DNA of 64,000 bases from Anagrus nilaparvatae (Eukaryota; Arthropoda; Insecta; Hymenoptera; Mymaridae). A model generated the notes under the pieces. The model saw only the letters and a program-made list of their open reading frames with translations. It did not search any database and was not told where the DNA came from. Both the position numbers and the translations under genes were made by a program. This document shows, one piece after another, positions 39,374 through 51,760 of the stretch (its first letter is position 1; each line of letters begins with the position of its first letter). The stretch lies in assembly GCA_022575985.1 (NCBI GenBank), contig JAKSXM010000007.1, forward strand, positions 72,291,001-72,355,000, read 5' to 3'.

Positions 39374-42300
39374 ATGACGGATTATTCAACAACGAGTGTC
39401 AGGCTCAAAACTCCCACTCAAATGACAGTGCACCCTGTAAGTAAACAATTTTCATTATGTAAACTTTAAGTTTAGCTTAATATTCGTTTGCGATAGTTGT
39501 TAGAATTTTCGGAAATTTTAAAATTTTCTTTTCAAAGATTCTATTTCTAAAGAAAATAGTGGTAGGGAGGGCGTGAACGGTGCGAGAGCTTATAATATCT
39601 GCTTATATCATTATGTATAACGAGCGCGAGTCTAGTCGACGAACGAACCTCGCCGGAGTCAAGTGATTTTAAATAGTCGGCAAGAATTTATTTCATTAAA
39701 ATTAATAAATTAGTCGAAACCTTTGATTTTAGATACACGTGCATCAAAACACTTTTTCATTGTAATGCTAATTTTTTTAACCACAGAAAGTCAAGAAAAG
39801 CTTATCCAACTCATCCCACGAGAATCGACAAAAAACTATTCAAAAAGATTGTCGCGCTTCCTCGCCTGTCTTGTCTCAAAGTGAAAGACGCGGCTTGAAA
39901 TCAAGCAAATGCAAATCATCAACTGCCAGTTTATCCCCAAAACCAATAAGAAAATCAGCTTCGGTGCCGGAGAATTTAAAAGACCAAGGAATCAGTAAGA
40001 AAAGTATCTTAAAAAGATCTGCTTCTTTTTTTACGAATCTTGCCAATATCGCCAGAAGGAGATCATCTCCTTCAAAATCAAGCAGCGTCGAATCCTTGAA
40101 CGGTTCGAAAAAATGCGTATCTTTTAGCGCGGACACGAGCTTTAACGAAGCCAGGCCATCGAAAGTCAAAAAAACGGCTTTACACGAGGCTCAAGTATAC
40201 AGGAAAGGCGTTTTGCAGGGTGAGTAGAATAACGTAAGAGAATGTAATCTCATGATTACAGAATACTAGAATAGTGAATTTGACTGATTGTAAAATAAAT
40301 TTTTTAAAGAAAGAAACAGCCTTGATAGTAAGCTAGATAAATCAAGAAAAACGCCAAGCTCATGGGAAGAGTCCTTTGGGAGCCCGGGGAGCCTTTTGAT
40401 TAGGGCCGCGCAAGAGGCCGACGAGGACTTGCTTAAAACGCTAGTCGGTGGGTTAGAAAGGTCAGGTATCTCAAGCGTGGATGCAAATGCCGTTGACAGC
40501 AGTGGCAGGGTAAGTGAATATATGTAAAGCATTAAGCATATAAAAGACCGACGCGACGACAATGACGCGCCTTGTTAGTTTGTTCTATTTAAATATTATA
40601 ACAATGTATTATGTAGAACGACATCGTCAACGTTGTACTTTTCTATTATTCCTATATTTCTATGTTGTTTGTTTCATTAAGCATTACTATAAAGATATCT
40701 TTTGCCACAGTCAGCAATAAGCTACATCGCGGGAAATGGAAACTCTAAAATCTTGGAAGCTTGCCTGTCGTTGCCCGATGCCGATGTCAATTTATCGGAC
40801 AACGAGGGAAATGCACCCTTACACTTCGCCGCCCAAGCTGGTAATCTATTTAAAGGCTAGATTTTTTGCTTTAGTCAGGTGACAAGTTCAAATCTCCAGC
40901 TTTTTTTATGCTAGCAGCTAATTCTGAAGGAATAAAAGCAACGCTGGCACTGCCTTGTTAAACGTGTTAGCTTACCTTCAGCCGTTAGCATAATTGCGTG
41001 GAATTATGCGAAAATTTTATAATAAGAAATTTTTGATAAAAGTATTTTTTAAATTCATCAGGTACGGATTCGGATATAATGCTGGATCTTACGCATTTAT
41101 TCAAGAGCTAAAAATGGTAAAAAAAATTAAATAAAAATTTGAAAAATACTTTTTACAACTTCTCAGAGAGACGTTAAAAAAAATGACGAGCAGAGCGCAC
41201 CTGACTAAAAAAAAATCCGCCAGTGTACATTAAAACTAAAAGCTAACACTTTTTTTCTATTTTAGGGCAGACTGATTGTCTAAACGTACTTTTAAGGTAA
41301 TAATTTTAGGAAATAATTTTAGTAAATGTAGGTAATAAATAATGCATAAAATTTTTCGACTTTCCCCTATTAATTCTTTAAAAATTTTTATTACTCTAAT
41401 TAATTTACAGTGATTTTTCTTATTATTCTTTTAAGCTAGCTAATTCTTAATGCTTTTGCTTGTTGTAATTTGATTGAGGGTAAAAAGTTCCAAAACAATT
41501 CTCCCAACAAAAGTTTCACAGGATTTTGTTTCTCAATGTATAAATTTGCCAAAAACTTTTTTTCCCCTTGCAAAAAATTTAAAAAATAATAAAGTTCCAA
41601 AAAAATTTTTAATATTTTTTTTTTATTTATCCGAAAATTTTTCATTCATTTTCAAAAATTATTTTTATTAATTTTAGCAAGATTTTTTGTTAAAATGAAA
41701 TATGGTGAGCCACCGATTTCAAGTAATGTAAATTTCCACAGTTTTCCTTCAGATTTTCATATCCAGAAACAATATTATATGATTTATGATTTTTTAATAT
41801 GACTTGGTCTCCTGTCCATAAGAACAGCGCGAGCACTGCATAAACCTTAATTTAGAAATAATTTAAAATATGTTGCATTATAACCAATGGTTTTCTTTAT
41901 AAATGAAAAACTTTTTTTTCTGCAGTTCCAATAAGTAATAATATAAAAACCCATCTATATGAAGATATCTTGTACTTCCATTTTCCATTCATATACTATC
42001 CAAAATTTTAACAATTTGGAAAACCGAAAATTTATGGTTATAATTTATATGATTATATACTGTAAAATAATATTATAACTTCAACGCATATAGAAGTTTT
42101 GTTTTTTTTTTTAAATAATTTTGTTTTGTAAAAAAATTTTTATCAACATAAGAATTTATGTGAATTAATTTATTGGGAAAAATAAATTTTTTGGAACTTT
42201 TGCTTCCATACCTGTAATATCTATTTCTCAGATACCAAACCAACAGTACTTCCCCTTTTGATTATAAGCTTTTTCTTTAAGCTAATTGTAAACTATTTAG

Positions 42301-43148
42301 ACATGGGAAATAAAATAATATAAACATAAACGTACTCAGGCATCCTGGAATTGAAATCGATTCAAGAAACGCCTTGGGATTCACACCACTGATGAAAGCT
42401 GCTCTTCAAGGAAGAACCAAATGCGCAAAGATTCTCCTCTTTGCAGGTAATTTAATAAATGCTTATTTTATTCGTATTCGTATTAAATAATACAAAGAAA
42501 AAGTAATTATTCAGGTGCCAACCCAACCTTAAGGGACTACGGCCGAGGTCTTCGTGCCGAACAGTGGGCCAGATTTTGTGGAAGGTACATGTGTGCCGAA
42601 ATAATTGAAAGATTCACGAGACATCGGCTTCTCGAAAAAACGACGTCTTGCCGGTGGGGTAGTGAGCCCGAGTTGGCTGCAAAAGTACTTCAAGGCAAGG
42701 TTAGCTAGCTTTTATAAAAATAGATATTAAAAAGCTTTTTAAAAAAACTAATAAAGCATAAAAAAGCAGGTTATACCAATTCCTATTACTACAGTTGAAC
42801 CAGACTCAGGGTTTCGTTCGAAAATAAGAAGCATATTTCGAACCAAATCCAATACAGACAGAAGCTTTTCATTGGTTACACAATTGACGACTGCAGCATT
42901 GTGTGCTAGTAGTCCAGTTCTTCCAAAAACAAGCGAAGTGTCACCGGTGGTAAAAACTCTTTTGCGACCAATGAGCGTTCCGCAACTCAGGTAAATGAGA
43001 TAATCAAACGAACTTGAGACGATCGAGTAAGCTGATAATAAAAAGCATTTACGACCCTTTCAGGATAACGCTGGCAACATCCCAACAAGATGAAAAAATA
43101 GGGAATTTTGTAGTCAAGCCACCGAGAGCAAGCAAAAAAGCAAAGTAA
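39374..43148 (+). CDS. ANKRD33/ANKRD33B-type ankyrin repeat protein
   Basis: Nine exons join in frame to 484 aa: 39374-39436, 39787-40219, 40310-40509, 40711-40840, 41266-41296, 42340-42446, 42515-42699, 42770-42990, 43064-43148. Ankyrin repeats occupy about 194-345 (LLIRAAQEADEDLLKTLV, DVNLSDNEGNAPLHFAAQAG, RNALGFTPLMKAALQGRT, LLFAGANPTLRDYGRG), followed by AEQWARFCGRYMCAEII. This order and wording match vertebrate ANKRD33/ANKRD33B (RNAFGFTALMKAAMQGRTDC and QEWATYTGR in the human protein), including a further shared block near VTQLTTAALCASSP. The N-terminal 190 residues are Ser/Lys-rich and likely disordered. KKCVSF at 129-134 fits the RVxF docking motif for protein phosphatase 1. Vertebrate relatives act in photoreceptors as transcriptional repressors; a role here is not known. 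AATAAA follows at 43313. Very small exons, the shortest 31 nt, are supported by phase. Confidence 0.88.
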
Positions 43149-43483
43149 CAATCACTTTGAATTCGTCATTAGCTAAATCCAAAACCTGTGCCTGTGCCTA
43201 TAGAATATTATGTTTATAGTTTTTATAAAATATTTAAAATCTAATTTAGAAAAATAAGTTTAGTTTTAGTTGTACGTTAAAAAAAGACGTAGATACAATA
43301 CAAATAGAAAAAAATAAACGTTACGGGTGATGCATATTAAAACTAATTAATTTAAGTAAGCGAGAAAAATTTTTTAATCCTGTATTTTATATATTAAGGC
43401 ATTTTTATACAAATTTGAGTTTTCTTCCAGTTTCGCCTTTCTCTCTATGTACAAAATGGTTAAGAATAAAAACTACTAATCCG
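43149..43483. other. Convergent 3' intergenic spacer
   Basis: The 335 bases between the ankyrin gene (+) and wurst (-) must hold both 3'UTRs. AATAAA for the plus-strand gene is at 43313-43318. No canonical signal was found for wurst, so its transcript may run into the ankyrin gene's 3' end. Nothing else seen. Confidence 0.6.
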
Positions 43484-46291
43484 CTAATTATTGTTTGCTT
43501 TCCTATTCTTTTTCCTTCTTCGATTTTTGGCGCTCGATAAAATTTCATAAGCTTGCTGTATTTCGATGTACTTCTCTTGGGCGATACGTCTTTCTTCTTC
43601 CGTACCTTTTGCTTTATCTGGATGGTACTCTTTTGACAATGCCCGATACCTCGCCGTAACCTCGCTTTGGGAGCACGTTTGTGATAAACCCAAAACCTAC
43701 GGAGAAACAAAGATTAAAATTATTATTTTATTCAAAAGCTTATTTTCATTGAAATTTACCTTAAAAGCATTTATCTCTCCACGAGGGTCGGTGAGGTCGA
43801 TAATTTGTCTCCAAGTTTCCCAAAATCCTTGATGCTTAGCTTGCTCCCAAGTTCCAATCACACTTGCCTGTCCCAAAAATTTAAATAGCTAATCGAGAGG
43901 CTTCTATCGTTAGATAAAAAAGTTAAACAATAACTGACCTTAAGATCAAGCCAAATCGGCGATGTCAAAAAGTGTTTGACGGCATCCGATAGCTTGACTT
44001 CTTCCCCTTCGCTGTCGACTACGGTAGCATTAAAGTAAAAGTAACTAGTCCATAAGCCTCCGTAAACTAAAGTAAATACTAAGAACATGCCGATTCTTTT
44101 TTTACCGGTCCATTTTCTTTTTCTTTTTAACCTCCATCCTTTGGAAAAACTGTCGAAGCAAAGACTAGAAACAATAGCCATCAGTCCGATCCAGGTTGTT
44201 TCATCGCCAATGTAATAAAACGTTGGGTAAAACAAGTAGGATACGATTAACGGTACCCAAATTGAGCCCTGCTCGTGGCCAACGTTACCGACCAGCCAAA
44301 CGGCTGAAATTTCAAGCAAAGCAATATTATATTTTTTTATCTCAATGAGACTTTCTGAGCCAGCAATGGGAGGCAGGTCGACTCATCGGATCGGCCTTAA
44401 ATTTCACCCATGTTTTTATAGCATAAAGGTAGAATTTCGGAAAATCTTTTTATGATATTTTTTGGTATTAGTAGAGATTAGTATATATACATATATATAT
44501 ATAATTGTATTTTAGAATATTTTTGGATTTTAGTATTTTAATTTTTTCAAAACTTGTATTTAAAACAAAAGAAAAAAAGACAATAGCTTTAAATATAAAT
44601 TTTATCGATTAAAAAAAAATAAAACCTATCAAAATTTTTAAAAATTATTAAAAAAGCCTATCTTAACTTTTTCGTTGTAAATCCATAATCGTAATTTTAA
44701 ATACATAATTGCACAAGGCAAAAGATATTAAAAATATCACAGGAAACAATATCCCTATGCCAAACAATTTACACTTTTTTAACGTAAGTGGTGAAGGAAG
44801 GGGGGGGGGGGGTTAATTAATACATTAACAAAAAAAAATTTTATATTTTTGATTAAAAAATTATAATAATCAAAAAGAGCCTTTAATATGTTAGATTAAT
44901 TTTTGACTAAAAAGGTAACTACTTTTTCCCTAGCTGTTCGATTCTACAGGAAAAAAAATTAATTTCTTAACTACATATTTTTCAATAGGTCATTTATAAA
45001 ATAAAATGTTATTGGGAAAAATTAATCAAATTGGAAAAACAGGATTCCGTCCACTAAAATGAGGTCAAGGGTAAAAACTAATGTCTCATCGGATTTCTGA
45101 GGAAAAATACGTAAGTTCCTCCCAAGAAAAATATTTAAAAAATTTTCGTGAAAAAATTTATAGAGATCAAAATTGGTATTTTCGAAAAAAAGATGCAAAA
45201 AAAGGGGAAAAATTTTATTTACTCTCCATAATTGAGATCCAAGGTAAAAATAAATAATCATTTCGGGTTCCAAGAAGAAATACACCTTTTCAACGGTTTT
45301 TTATAAAATTCAGAAGCTTTGGTAAACTAAAAATGGTTAAAAAGTCAAAATTTTTGACGCTATCGATACCTCAGAAGTCAAATTTTTTTACTTGAAACCG
45401 ACATAAAAGTTACATTTTTATCAAACATTTTGTAATTCCGTTAAAAGATTAAGATTTCTTAATTTATTGTTATAAAAAGGACTTATTAAGTATATTAAAA
45501 ATATGGAAATAATCTAAAATGGGCAAAAACGACCTAAGTCGATGAGGTTTCGGTTGAAAAAAAGTAGCGGAAATTGAGATATTACCAATTTTTCGGACTT
45601 TAGGCCCAAAATTTTAGGATTTTCCTATCTTTGTATTATAAAAAAAGAAATGGGTAAAATTTGAGGCCCATCCGATTAGTCGATCTGCCCACCATTGCTG
45701 TTTTGGCTCAGAGAATCTTATTAGGATAGGAAAATTAATAATTTTATAATTTATTATCTATAAAGATAAAAAATCTACCGACGACAATAATTAAATAATA
45801 TTTCCAGTTACTTACCAAATGCTACAAATAATGGCACCAAAATTAATAGTGGTCGAAAATTAATGCCGTGTACTTCATCTTCGGGTATCGCTGCGTAGGA
45901 TAGCAGCCCGAATAAATAAGCAACAACCACTTCACCTAGCCATCTCACCGTTGAAAAAGGTGGCTAGAAAAGTAAATAACATTGTTCCTATAACGTTTTC
46001 TGCAAATTGGAAAATTTAATTAAGGTAATTTACCTTTTTAAAGGCCCTGGTTTGAAGCTTGAACCACTCCACGTACTCGCGATCTTGGTTTGCATCAGCC
46101 ACGTATGAAGGAATTCTGTATAGATCCCGAAGCCAACCAACTCCGAAATATCCACCGAGAGTGCAAAACCATATTATCGCATGATCGTCTCTTTCTAAAT
46201 AAACATGATGAGCACCAAATATTCCGCCAAACAGCCACCAAAAATATGCCCAAAATTTCGTTTTTAATTTTTTGTTGGCTCCTTTGTCCAT
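43484..46291 (-). CDS. wus: DnaJ/TM2 membrane protein, DNAJC22 orthologue (wurst)
   Basis: A multipass membrane J-protein. Fly wurst is needed for clathrin-dependent endocytosis and airway liquid clearance. Five exons (transcript order): 46291-46034, 45963-45816, 44303-43939, 43867-43760, 43696-43484, joined in frame to 363 aa (human DNAJC22 is about 340). An N-terminal TM2 domain spans about 8-65 (FWAYFWWLFGGIFGAHHVYL, WFCTLGGYFGVGWLRD). Several hydrophobic segments follow (VVAYLFGLLSYA, LLILVPLFVAF, GLMAIVSSL, MFLVFTLVYGGLW). A C-terminal J domain covers about 294-355 with the HPD motif at 318-320 (KEYHPDKAK), which would stimulate Hsc70. The start ATG opens MDKGANKKLK straight into the TM2 domain. 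Intron 2 carries a 1.4-kb inverted-repeat element. The next gene upstream, ZRSR2-like, is on the same strand 2.4 kb away, with a separate promoter. Confidence 0.93.
44346..45720. mobile_element. 1.4-kb inverted-repeat element in wurst intron 2
   Basis: The left end (TTTCTGAGCC, AGCAATGG, GGTCGACTCATCGGAT, TTTCACCCAT) recurs inverted at the right end (ATGGGTAAAATTT, ATCCGATTAGTCGA, CCATTGCTG, GGCTCAGAGA). Arms are about 65-70 bp with some divergence. The interior has no intact frame but holds two similar blocks (about 45050-45110 and 45225-45290). Probably a decayed non-autonomous DNA transposon. Confidence 0.7.
44799..44813. repeat. Poly-G tract
   Basis: A run of about 14 G follows GAAGG on the plus strand inside the wurst intron element. 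Unusual in such AT-rich DNA; G-quadruplex potential on the strand opposite to transcription. Confidence 0.85.
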
Positions 46292-46901
46292 TTTTAGAAT
46301 TTAATTTAAAAAGCTTATGTACACAAAATACATCGGAAATAATTTTCAAGAGTTTTACATTGTAGTTAATTTATTAGAATTAAAATTTATCAACGTGTAC
46401 AACGCGTATTAATACAAAATGTATAATGTAAATAAAGTGTGTTTCGTATTCTTTCTTAAAGTCGACTGCGTTGCTCTTGAAAAGAATCGTGACTACGCTC
46501 TGTTGGGAAGTGTCTAACGGTAAAACCGGTAATGATACGTGCATGCATTTGTGTACCTGGTGAACGCTAGTTGTGAACGCATGGTGAACGAGACTGAGTC
46601 TTCATAAATATTAAAATAATATACAACAAAACGCTTGTTTTTTGATAATTTTTTTTTCTTTTCTGATAAGCAAACACGTTTTTTTTCTACTGAGCTGAAA
46701 TTTGAAAACTTAGGTGTTCTTAAAAATTTTAATTTTACAATTTTCCGAATACATAAATAAATATACCATATTTAATAAGATTTTTAAAAATTTAGTATAC
46801 AAAAATTTTGTTTGGTTCTTTTCGTAGTTTGAATTAAAATATTGAATACGTATTTTTTTATTTTTAATTTAAACGATAATAAACAAGATTAATGAATTTC
46901 G

Positions 46902-46909
46902 TGACGTCA
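46902..46909. promoter_or_regulatory. Perfect CRE palindrome TGACGTCA
   Basis: A full cAMP-response element consensus lies about 610 bases upstream of the wurst start codon, next to a C-rich patch. A single 8-mer can be chance, so a role in wurst control is only a possibility. Confidence 0.3.
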
Positions 46910-48037
46910 CGATCCCCCACCACTTGTTTTTCGCTACTTCACATTTTCCGTGTGAAAAATAAAAAAGTATGTATCGAATATTTTTTTGAATATTTATTCG
47001 AAGTATGAAAATAACTAATATCAATTCCCTGCTACAATCAATAAATTGGTTATCGATCTAGATTGCTTCTGCATATACCTACTGAGCCCTCTCTATCCAA
47101 TGTCTCTATCACATTAATTTTTTTTAATTTTGTGTGCTTTTACTATACTCTTTGGTACAGTAAAAGCACGTGGAATTTAAAAAAAATTATTATAGGTCTT
47201 AGAAAGGGCTTTAGAATTCAAATGCTTTCCCACCTAAAGCAAAAGCTCTTTGACCTAAAGTAACATTATCAAAGTTCGATTTGTAATATCTGCTCTCTTC
47301 ATATCTCTATTTTTTTCGTTAAAAAGCTAATCTTTTATTTACAAAAGTACCTTGAAGCCATATTTTTATTATTTAGATGGTCAATATGATCTAAAGTTTG
47401 CTCTATGTATTTATCGAATATTAAATGAGCTCCAGTTCACAGTTAGGGTGTCAGTTACCACTAAAAATTAATAAACTTCCCTGACTTTTTTTTTTGTAAT
47501 TTCCTTTTTTCAAAATGATGCACACCAAAAAGGCAGCAGATTTCAAAAAATATTAAATTAAAGACTTTTTTAAAGTTATTACTATTTCGTTGGTCGTCTG
47601 GGCAAAGTCCATAATCCTTTAAAATATGTTTAAGAGTTCTGAGAATACTCATATACTCGCATTTTTTAAAATAAAATAGCCATTGGCAACCCTGATAGTG
47701 GTTCTTCTACTCTATGATTGAAAAACTGAAAAAGCCTTACTTGATAGTATACTATAGAAGCTAAAACCAAATTTCCAGTTCTTTTATGAACTTCTTTTCA
47801 TGCATGCAAGTTTAAAATACCAAACTCATTTAATATTTTTATTCGTTTTATTAAAACTTGTTATCAGTAATGCTAAGAAGCATTTTAGTAGGACATTAAT
47901 AATGAAAGAAGCTTATTGTTTATTATTTATTGTTTACACATGTACTTATACAAAGCCGATTAAGCTTATTTCTAATATTATTTTTTATTTATAGAGGGGT
48001 ACTAGGGATGCCTAAAAATATTTTTGCTTGTTTTTGG

Positions 48038-48225
48038 TTGATCAACTTGGTCACTAATCAATGTTTAAAAAGTATTATATTATATTAAAAATTGAGAGAA
48101 AAGTATTAATTTAAAATTGATGAAATGTTCTTCATAAGGGTAGATTTGCTGTTAATCAACTTGGTCACTCAATTTTAGAAAAGCATGATATATTTAAAAT
48201 TGAGAGAAAAGTATTTATTCAATAA
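48038..48225. repeat. Two-copy imperfect direct repeat
   Basis: ATCAACTTGGTCACT and ATTGAGAGAAAAGTATT appear in the same order at about 48040-48112 and about 48157-48216, a unit of about 115 bp. No gene association. Confidence 0.65.
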
Positions 48226-48729
48226 CGATGGAAGATGCGTTTTAAGGAAAGAATTCTTGTAAAATCACTAATTGATCGGAAAAAAAAATTATTTACGTAT
48301 ATTATACATATGTATATAGGTAAACTTAAAGTGACTATTTGGTGTTGAGAAAGATTCATCTCAATTCTATTTAGAAATAGCTTTTTTTATACCAATAATA
48401 AGATTCTCTCTAGCTTGCTTGTAATCCTTGTCAAGTTACTGACTCATCGGTAAAAAGTAGCTTTACACAGAATTGTAATTAAAGCTTTATCTAGTAAGAG
48501 TGATTTTACAAGGATTCCTAGCCATGCAAGACTTTTCCACCAGTATAAAAAAAAGTTTAGATGACATTTTTGAACACCAGCGAGTAATTGATTTTACATG
48601 GAACAATATTTACTAGGTGGTCAATAGTCACTGCAAATAACGCACAAGACAAATTATGGAATTATAAAATTTTTATTCACTTGTAGTATATTTTTATTCA
48701 TTTAATTAAATAAATTAAAGGTTTTTGAT

Positions 48730-51451
48730 TCATTCTTCCTCTGATTCCGTTGTGTTCCACTCGTAGTCTTCTTTACTTCGATTATCTCCATCTTTTGAAG
48801 AAGAATGTGTTTTCTTTTCTCTGTCATTTTTTTTATTATTATTTCGTGAAATAGCTTCTGGAGGTTTATCATCCCATTTTGATACAACTGGTTTCCGTTT
48901 TTTTTCCTGGTGACTATTATTACTGCCCTCCGATACAGCTTCAATATCTGAAGTCTTACTGATAACATCATAATCGTCCGGTTTTGTCGGTGGAGGGCTT
49001 CCAGTTATACTACGCTCTTTTCTATCTGAATAATCTCTCTCACTTCTTGGACTTCTACTTCCCATACTGTGACTACGACTTTGAGGGCTACGACTTCTGT
49101 CACTTCTAGCCCCAGGACTATGACGACCACCTCTTTCGCTACCAGAGTCAGAGGCTCTTTTTCTGTACTTTTCATCTTTACCGCTACCTCTACTAGAACT
49201 ACGTCGTCTGTCATTACTTGTTGATCTAGAATCTCTTTTATCACGATCGCCACTTCTTCTTCTAACTTTAGAACGATCTTCATCACTGTCTGAATAAGAG
49301 TATCTTCTCTTAGATCTGCCGTTATATCTTGATTGAAATCTAAATAAAAACAAAAATAAATTAATTCAATCAATTTTAATTAAGATTAAAAGAAATTCGA
49401 CAAGGTTCTGTAATGAGATTATTTTAAAAATAGTAAACAAATTAATTTTATCAAAGATATTTTATAAAAAAATATACAATAAAATAAATAAAAATATAAA
49501 AATAATAAGTATATGACAAATTTTTTAATAAATGTTAATAAAATAAAATAAAATAAAAATTAATTTAAAAATAATAAATTAAAAGTTGATAAAAAATAAG
49601 ATTGGAATAAAATTTTAAAAGTGAAATAATATTAACAGTAAATTGCCCTATAATATTTTTTTACTTTCTGCCAATGAATCCCAAAATTTAATAATAATTG
49701 TATAATTATAATTTGAATCCTATATTCTATTTTTTAAATTTTGAAACTCATTTCCACACGCGATGAATATCCATTGACGTAAAAAAAGTACATATATAAT
49801 ATATATAGTATATTAATGTGTATATTAAAAAAAAATATTAAAATCTACCTATTATCTTGCCTGCTATTCCGGTTGTCTCGAAAACTATCTCTAGAAAATC
49901 TGTTTCTTGAATCATAGTTTCTCCTACCACCTAAAGCATTTCTGTTATCATATCTTCTGTTATCCTGTCGCCCTCTTTGCTGATTTCGATTGTTAAAATT
50001 ACTGCGATTACTGTAATTGTTTTGGCCAAATCTAGCTTTTCTGTCTCTTGGCTCAGGAGATTCTGACCATCTCCAATTTCTACGTTGACTTTCATGATCA
50101 TCCCAATTTCTGTTTCTGTAATTAAATGTTATGGAAAAATGTTATTATATGAATACTGTATCCCATATCTAATGTCAACTGTCCAGGATAAATTAATAGG
50201 TACCTATTATTTCTTCTATTACTATCTGATCTGAAAGAATCTAATCTATCTGATCTATCATAACTATCTGGTTTTCTTGTCCATAAAGGTGGACTCTTAA
50301 CATCATATTCCGAAGAGGGATTTTTGAACACATGCAAAAAATTACAAGCGCTACCCTTAGGACAACGAGCCATACCACATACGGCACCTCGCCAAGACTT
50401 AAATGTCACAAATTCACAATTCAATTGTCTGCCGGCATACCATCTACCTCTTAAGCCTCGAACAGCGCGAGCTGCATCTCGTTCTGTTTCGTACTCAATG
50501 TACAAATTTCCACGAAGATGTGGCTCGCTATTCTTACAGTACTGTAAGGTTCGAATTTTACCAAATTTTTCCAATTCTGGAACAACATCTTTATAAAAAT
50601 CGCGAAAATGATTACGGGTTTCTCTACTTTCATATTCTAAACTAATATCAGTATCATATTCTCCTCTATGCTTTTCTAAAGAAAAATGAGTATAAAAACC
50701 AGGAACACATATCTTAGTACTCAACATTGGTTTTTGATGGTTCCTGGAACATACATCACCATATCTACAGGCACCAGTCTTTGCAAAGAAAGGACAAATT
50801 TCTTTTCGAGGTTGAGTCTCGTTGAATGACCTGAGGCCCTCGGGAGTTCTAACTCCATTGTCAATATAATCATCAATTTCTTTTCTTAACCTCTCACTGA
50901 CTTTGTGAGATTCATCTCTTCTTCTTTTATCAGACTCTCGCCTTCTTTTAGAGGAAGACTGCATCTCTTCAAATTCTTTGCGAAGCTTCTCCTCTTGTTC
51001 CAACTGAACTTGTCTGGCTTTAGCCTTGCGTTCTTGAATTACAAGCCACTCTTCTTTAGCTTTTCTCTGAAAATTATAAAAATTATAAGATTTTTATGAG
51101 ATGTATTATATTAATAAAAGAATAATAATTTTTTAAATTCAATATTGTTAATATTTATGATATTGTCAATAATGCTAAATCCCCCTACTCCCCCCTCACC
51201 TCAGCTTCTAACCAAGCTTTTTCTTTTTCAGCGTGCTCTAAATCTTCGGCTTTTTGTTTTTCCTCTAATAATATATTCTGTTTTTCTATCCATTCAATAT
51301 AATTATTATCACTTTCAAGTAATTTATTTAATTTCTCGTTTTCTTCATCGCGTGCCCGGGCGGCTTTTTGTCTGAAGCGCTTGCGTCGTTCTTTCTTTAC
51401 TAAACGCCTCCATTCCTTATGACTGAGCCGCTTGGGTAACTCGTTTTCCAT
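48730..51451 (-). CDS. U2AF35-related splicing factor (ZRSR2/Urp)
   Basis: A nuclear splicing factor related to ZRSR2, which recognises the 3' splice site, notably of U12-type introns. Four exons (transcript order): 51451-51200, 51066-50204, 50115-49849, 49339-48730, joined in frame to 663 aa. The N-terminus (about 1-165) is a charged coiled coil (KRLSHKEWRRLVKKERRKRF). A CCCH zinc finger, C-x8-C-x5-C-x3-H, lies at 175-194 (CPFFAKTGACRYGDVCSRNH). A UHM/RRM-like domain spans about 203-305 (CVPGFYTHFSLE, EKFGKIRTLQYCKN, LRGNLYIEYETE, WYAGRQLNCEF). A second finger is at about 314-329 (CGMARCPKGSACNFLH) with a C-x4-C spacing, shorter than the usual x7. The C-terminal 320 residues are R/S/N/D-rich, with SR and RD dipeptides typical of an RS domain, and end in TESEEE. 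Start: the first ATG, followed by a conserved basic N-terminus. All introns seen are GT-AG. Confidence 0.92.
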
Positions 51452-51689
51452 AACCAGATATCATTTTCATCGCGATGGATTTTTTTTCACTACGTTTATA
51501 CTATACTAAACTAATTAGACTTACTAATTCTTATATCCTATAATGTGATCCACAGCAAAAATCTTCCCTCCTGAAATTCTGCCTACTAATATAACGTCGT
51601 TTTTATTATTTATATTCAACAAAAAAATATATTTCAAGGAAGAGAAAAAGGCTTTTTGGTTACCGCAGCGCTCTCCAAGCACATACACA

Positions 51690-51760
51690 CCGTGACACAA
51701 ACGCAGTCAGCTGCAGCGCCGTGTGCGTCACTCCTCGAAGCTTGGAGGTGGAGGCGGGAT
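51690..51760 (-). promoter_or_regulatory. GC-rich promoter-like patch of the ZRSR2-like gene
   Basis: A GC-rich block (GCAGCGCCGTGTGCGTCACT) about 250 bases upstream of the start codon in AT-rich DNA suggests a housekeeping-type promoter. Position and composition only. Confidence 0.3.

Larger units (their letters stand above)
46292..48729. other. Intergenic region between ZRSR2-like gene and wurst
   Basis: No supported gene. The right-hand flank of wurst (46292-46600) is its likely 5'UTR and promoter. A perfect CRE-type octamer lies at 46902. A two-copy imperfect repeat spans 48038-48225. Two minus-strand AATAAA signals for the ZRSR2-like gene lie at 48672-48677 and 48693-48698. Confidence 0.6.

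Noticed and set aside
43405..43710. 101-codon minus-strand frame overlapping the wurst J domain
   Set aside because: Out-of-frame shadow of the wurst last exon; the HPD motif is in the other frame.
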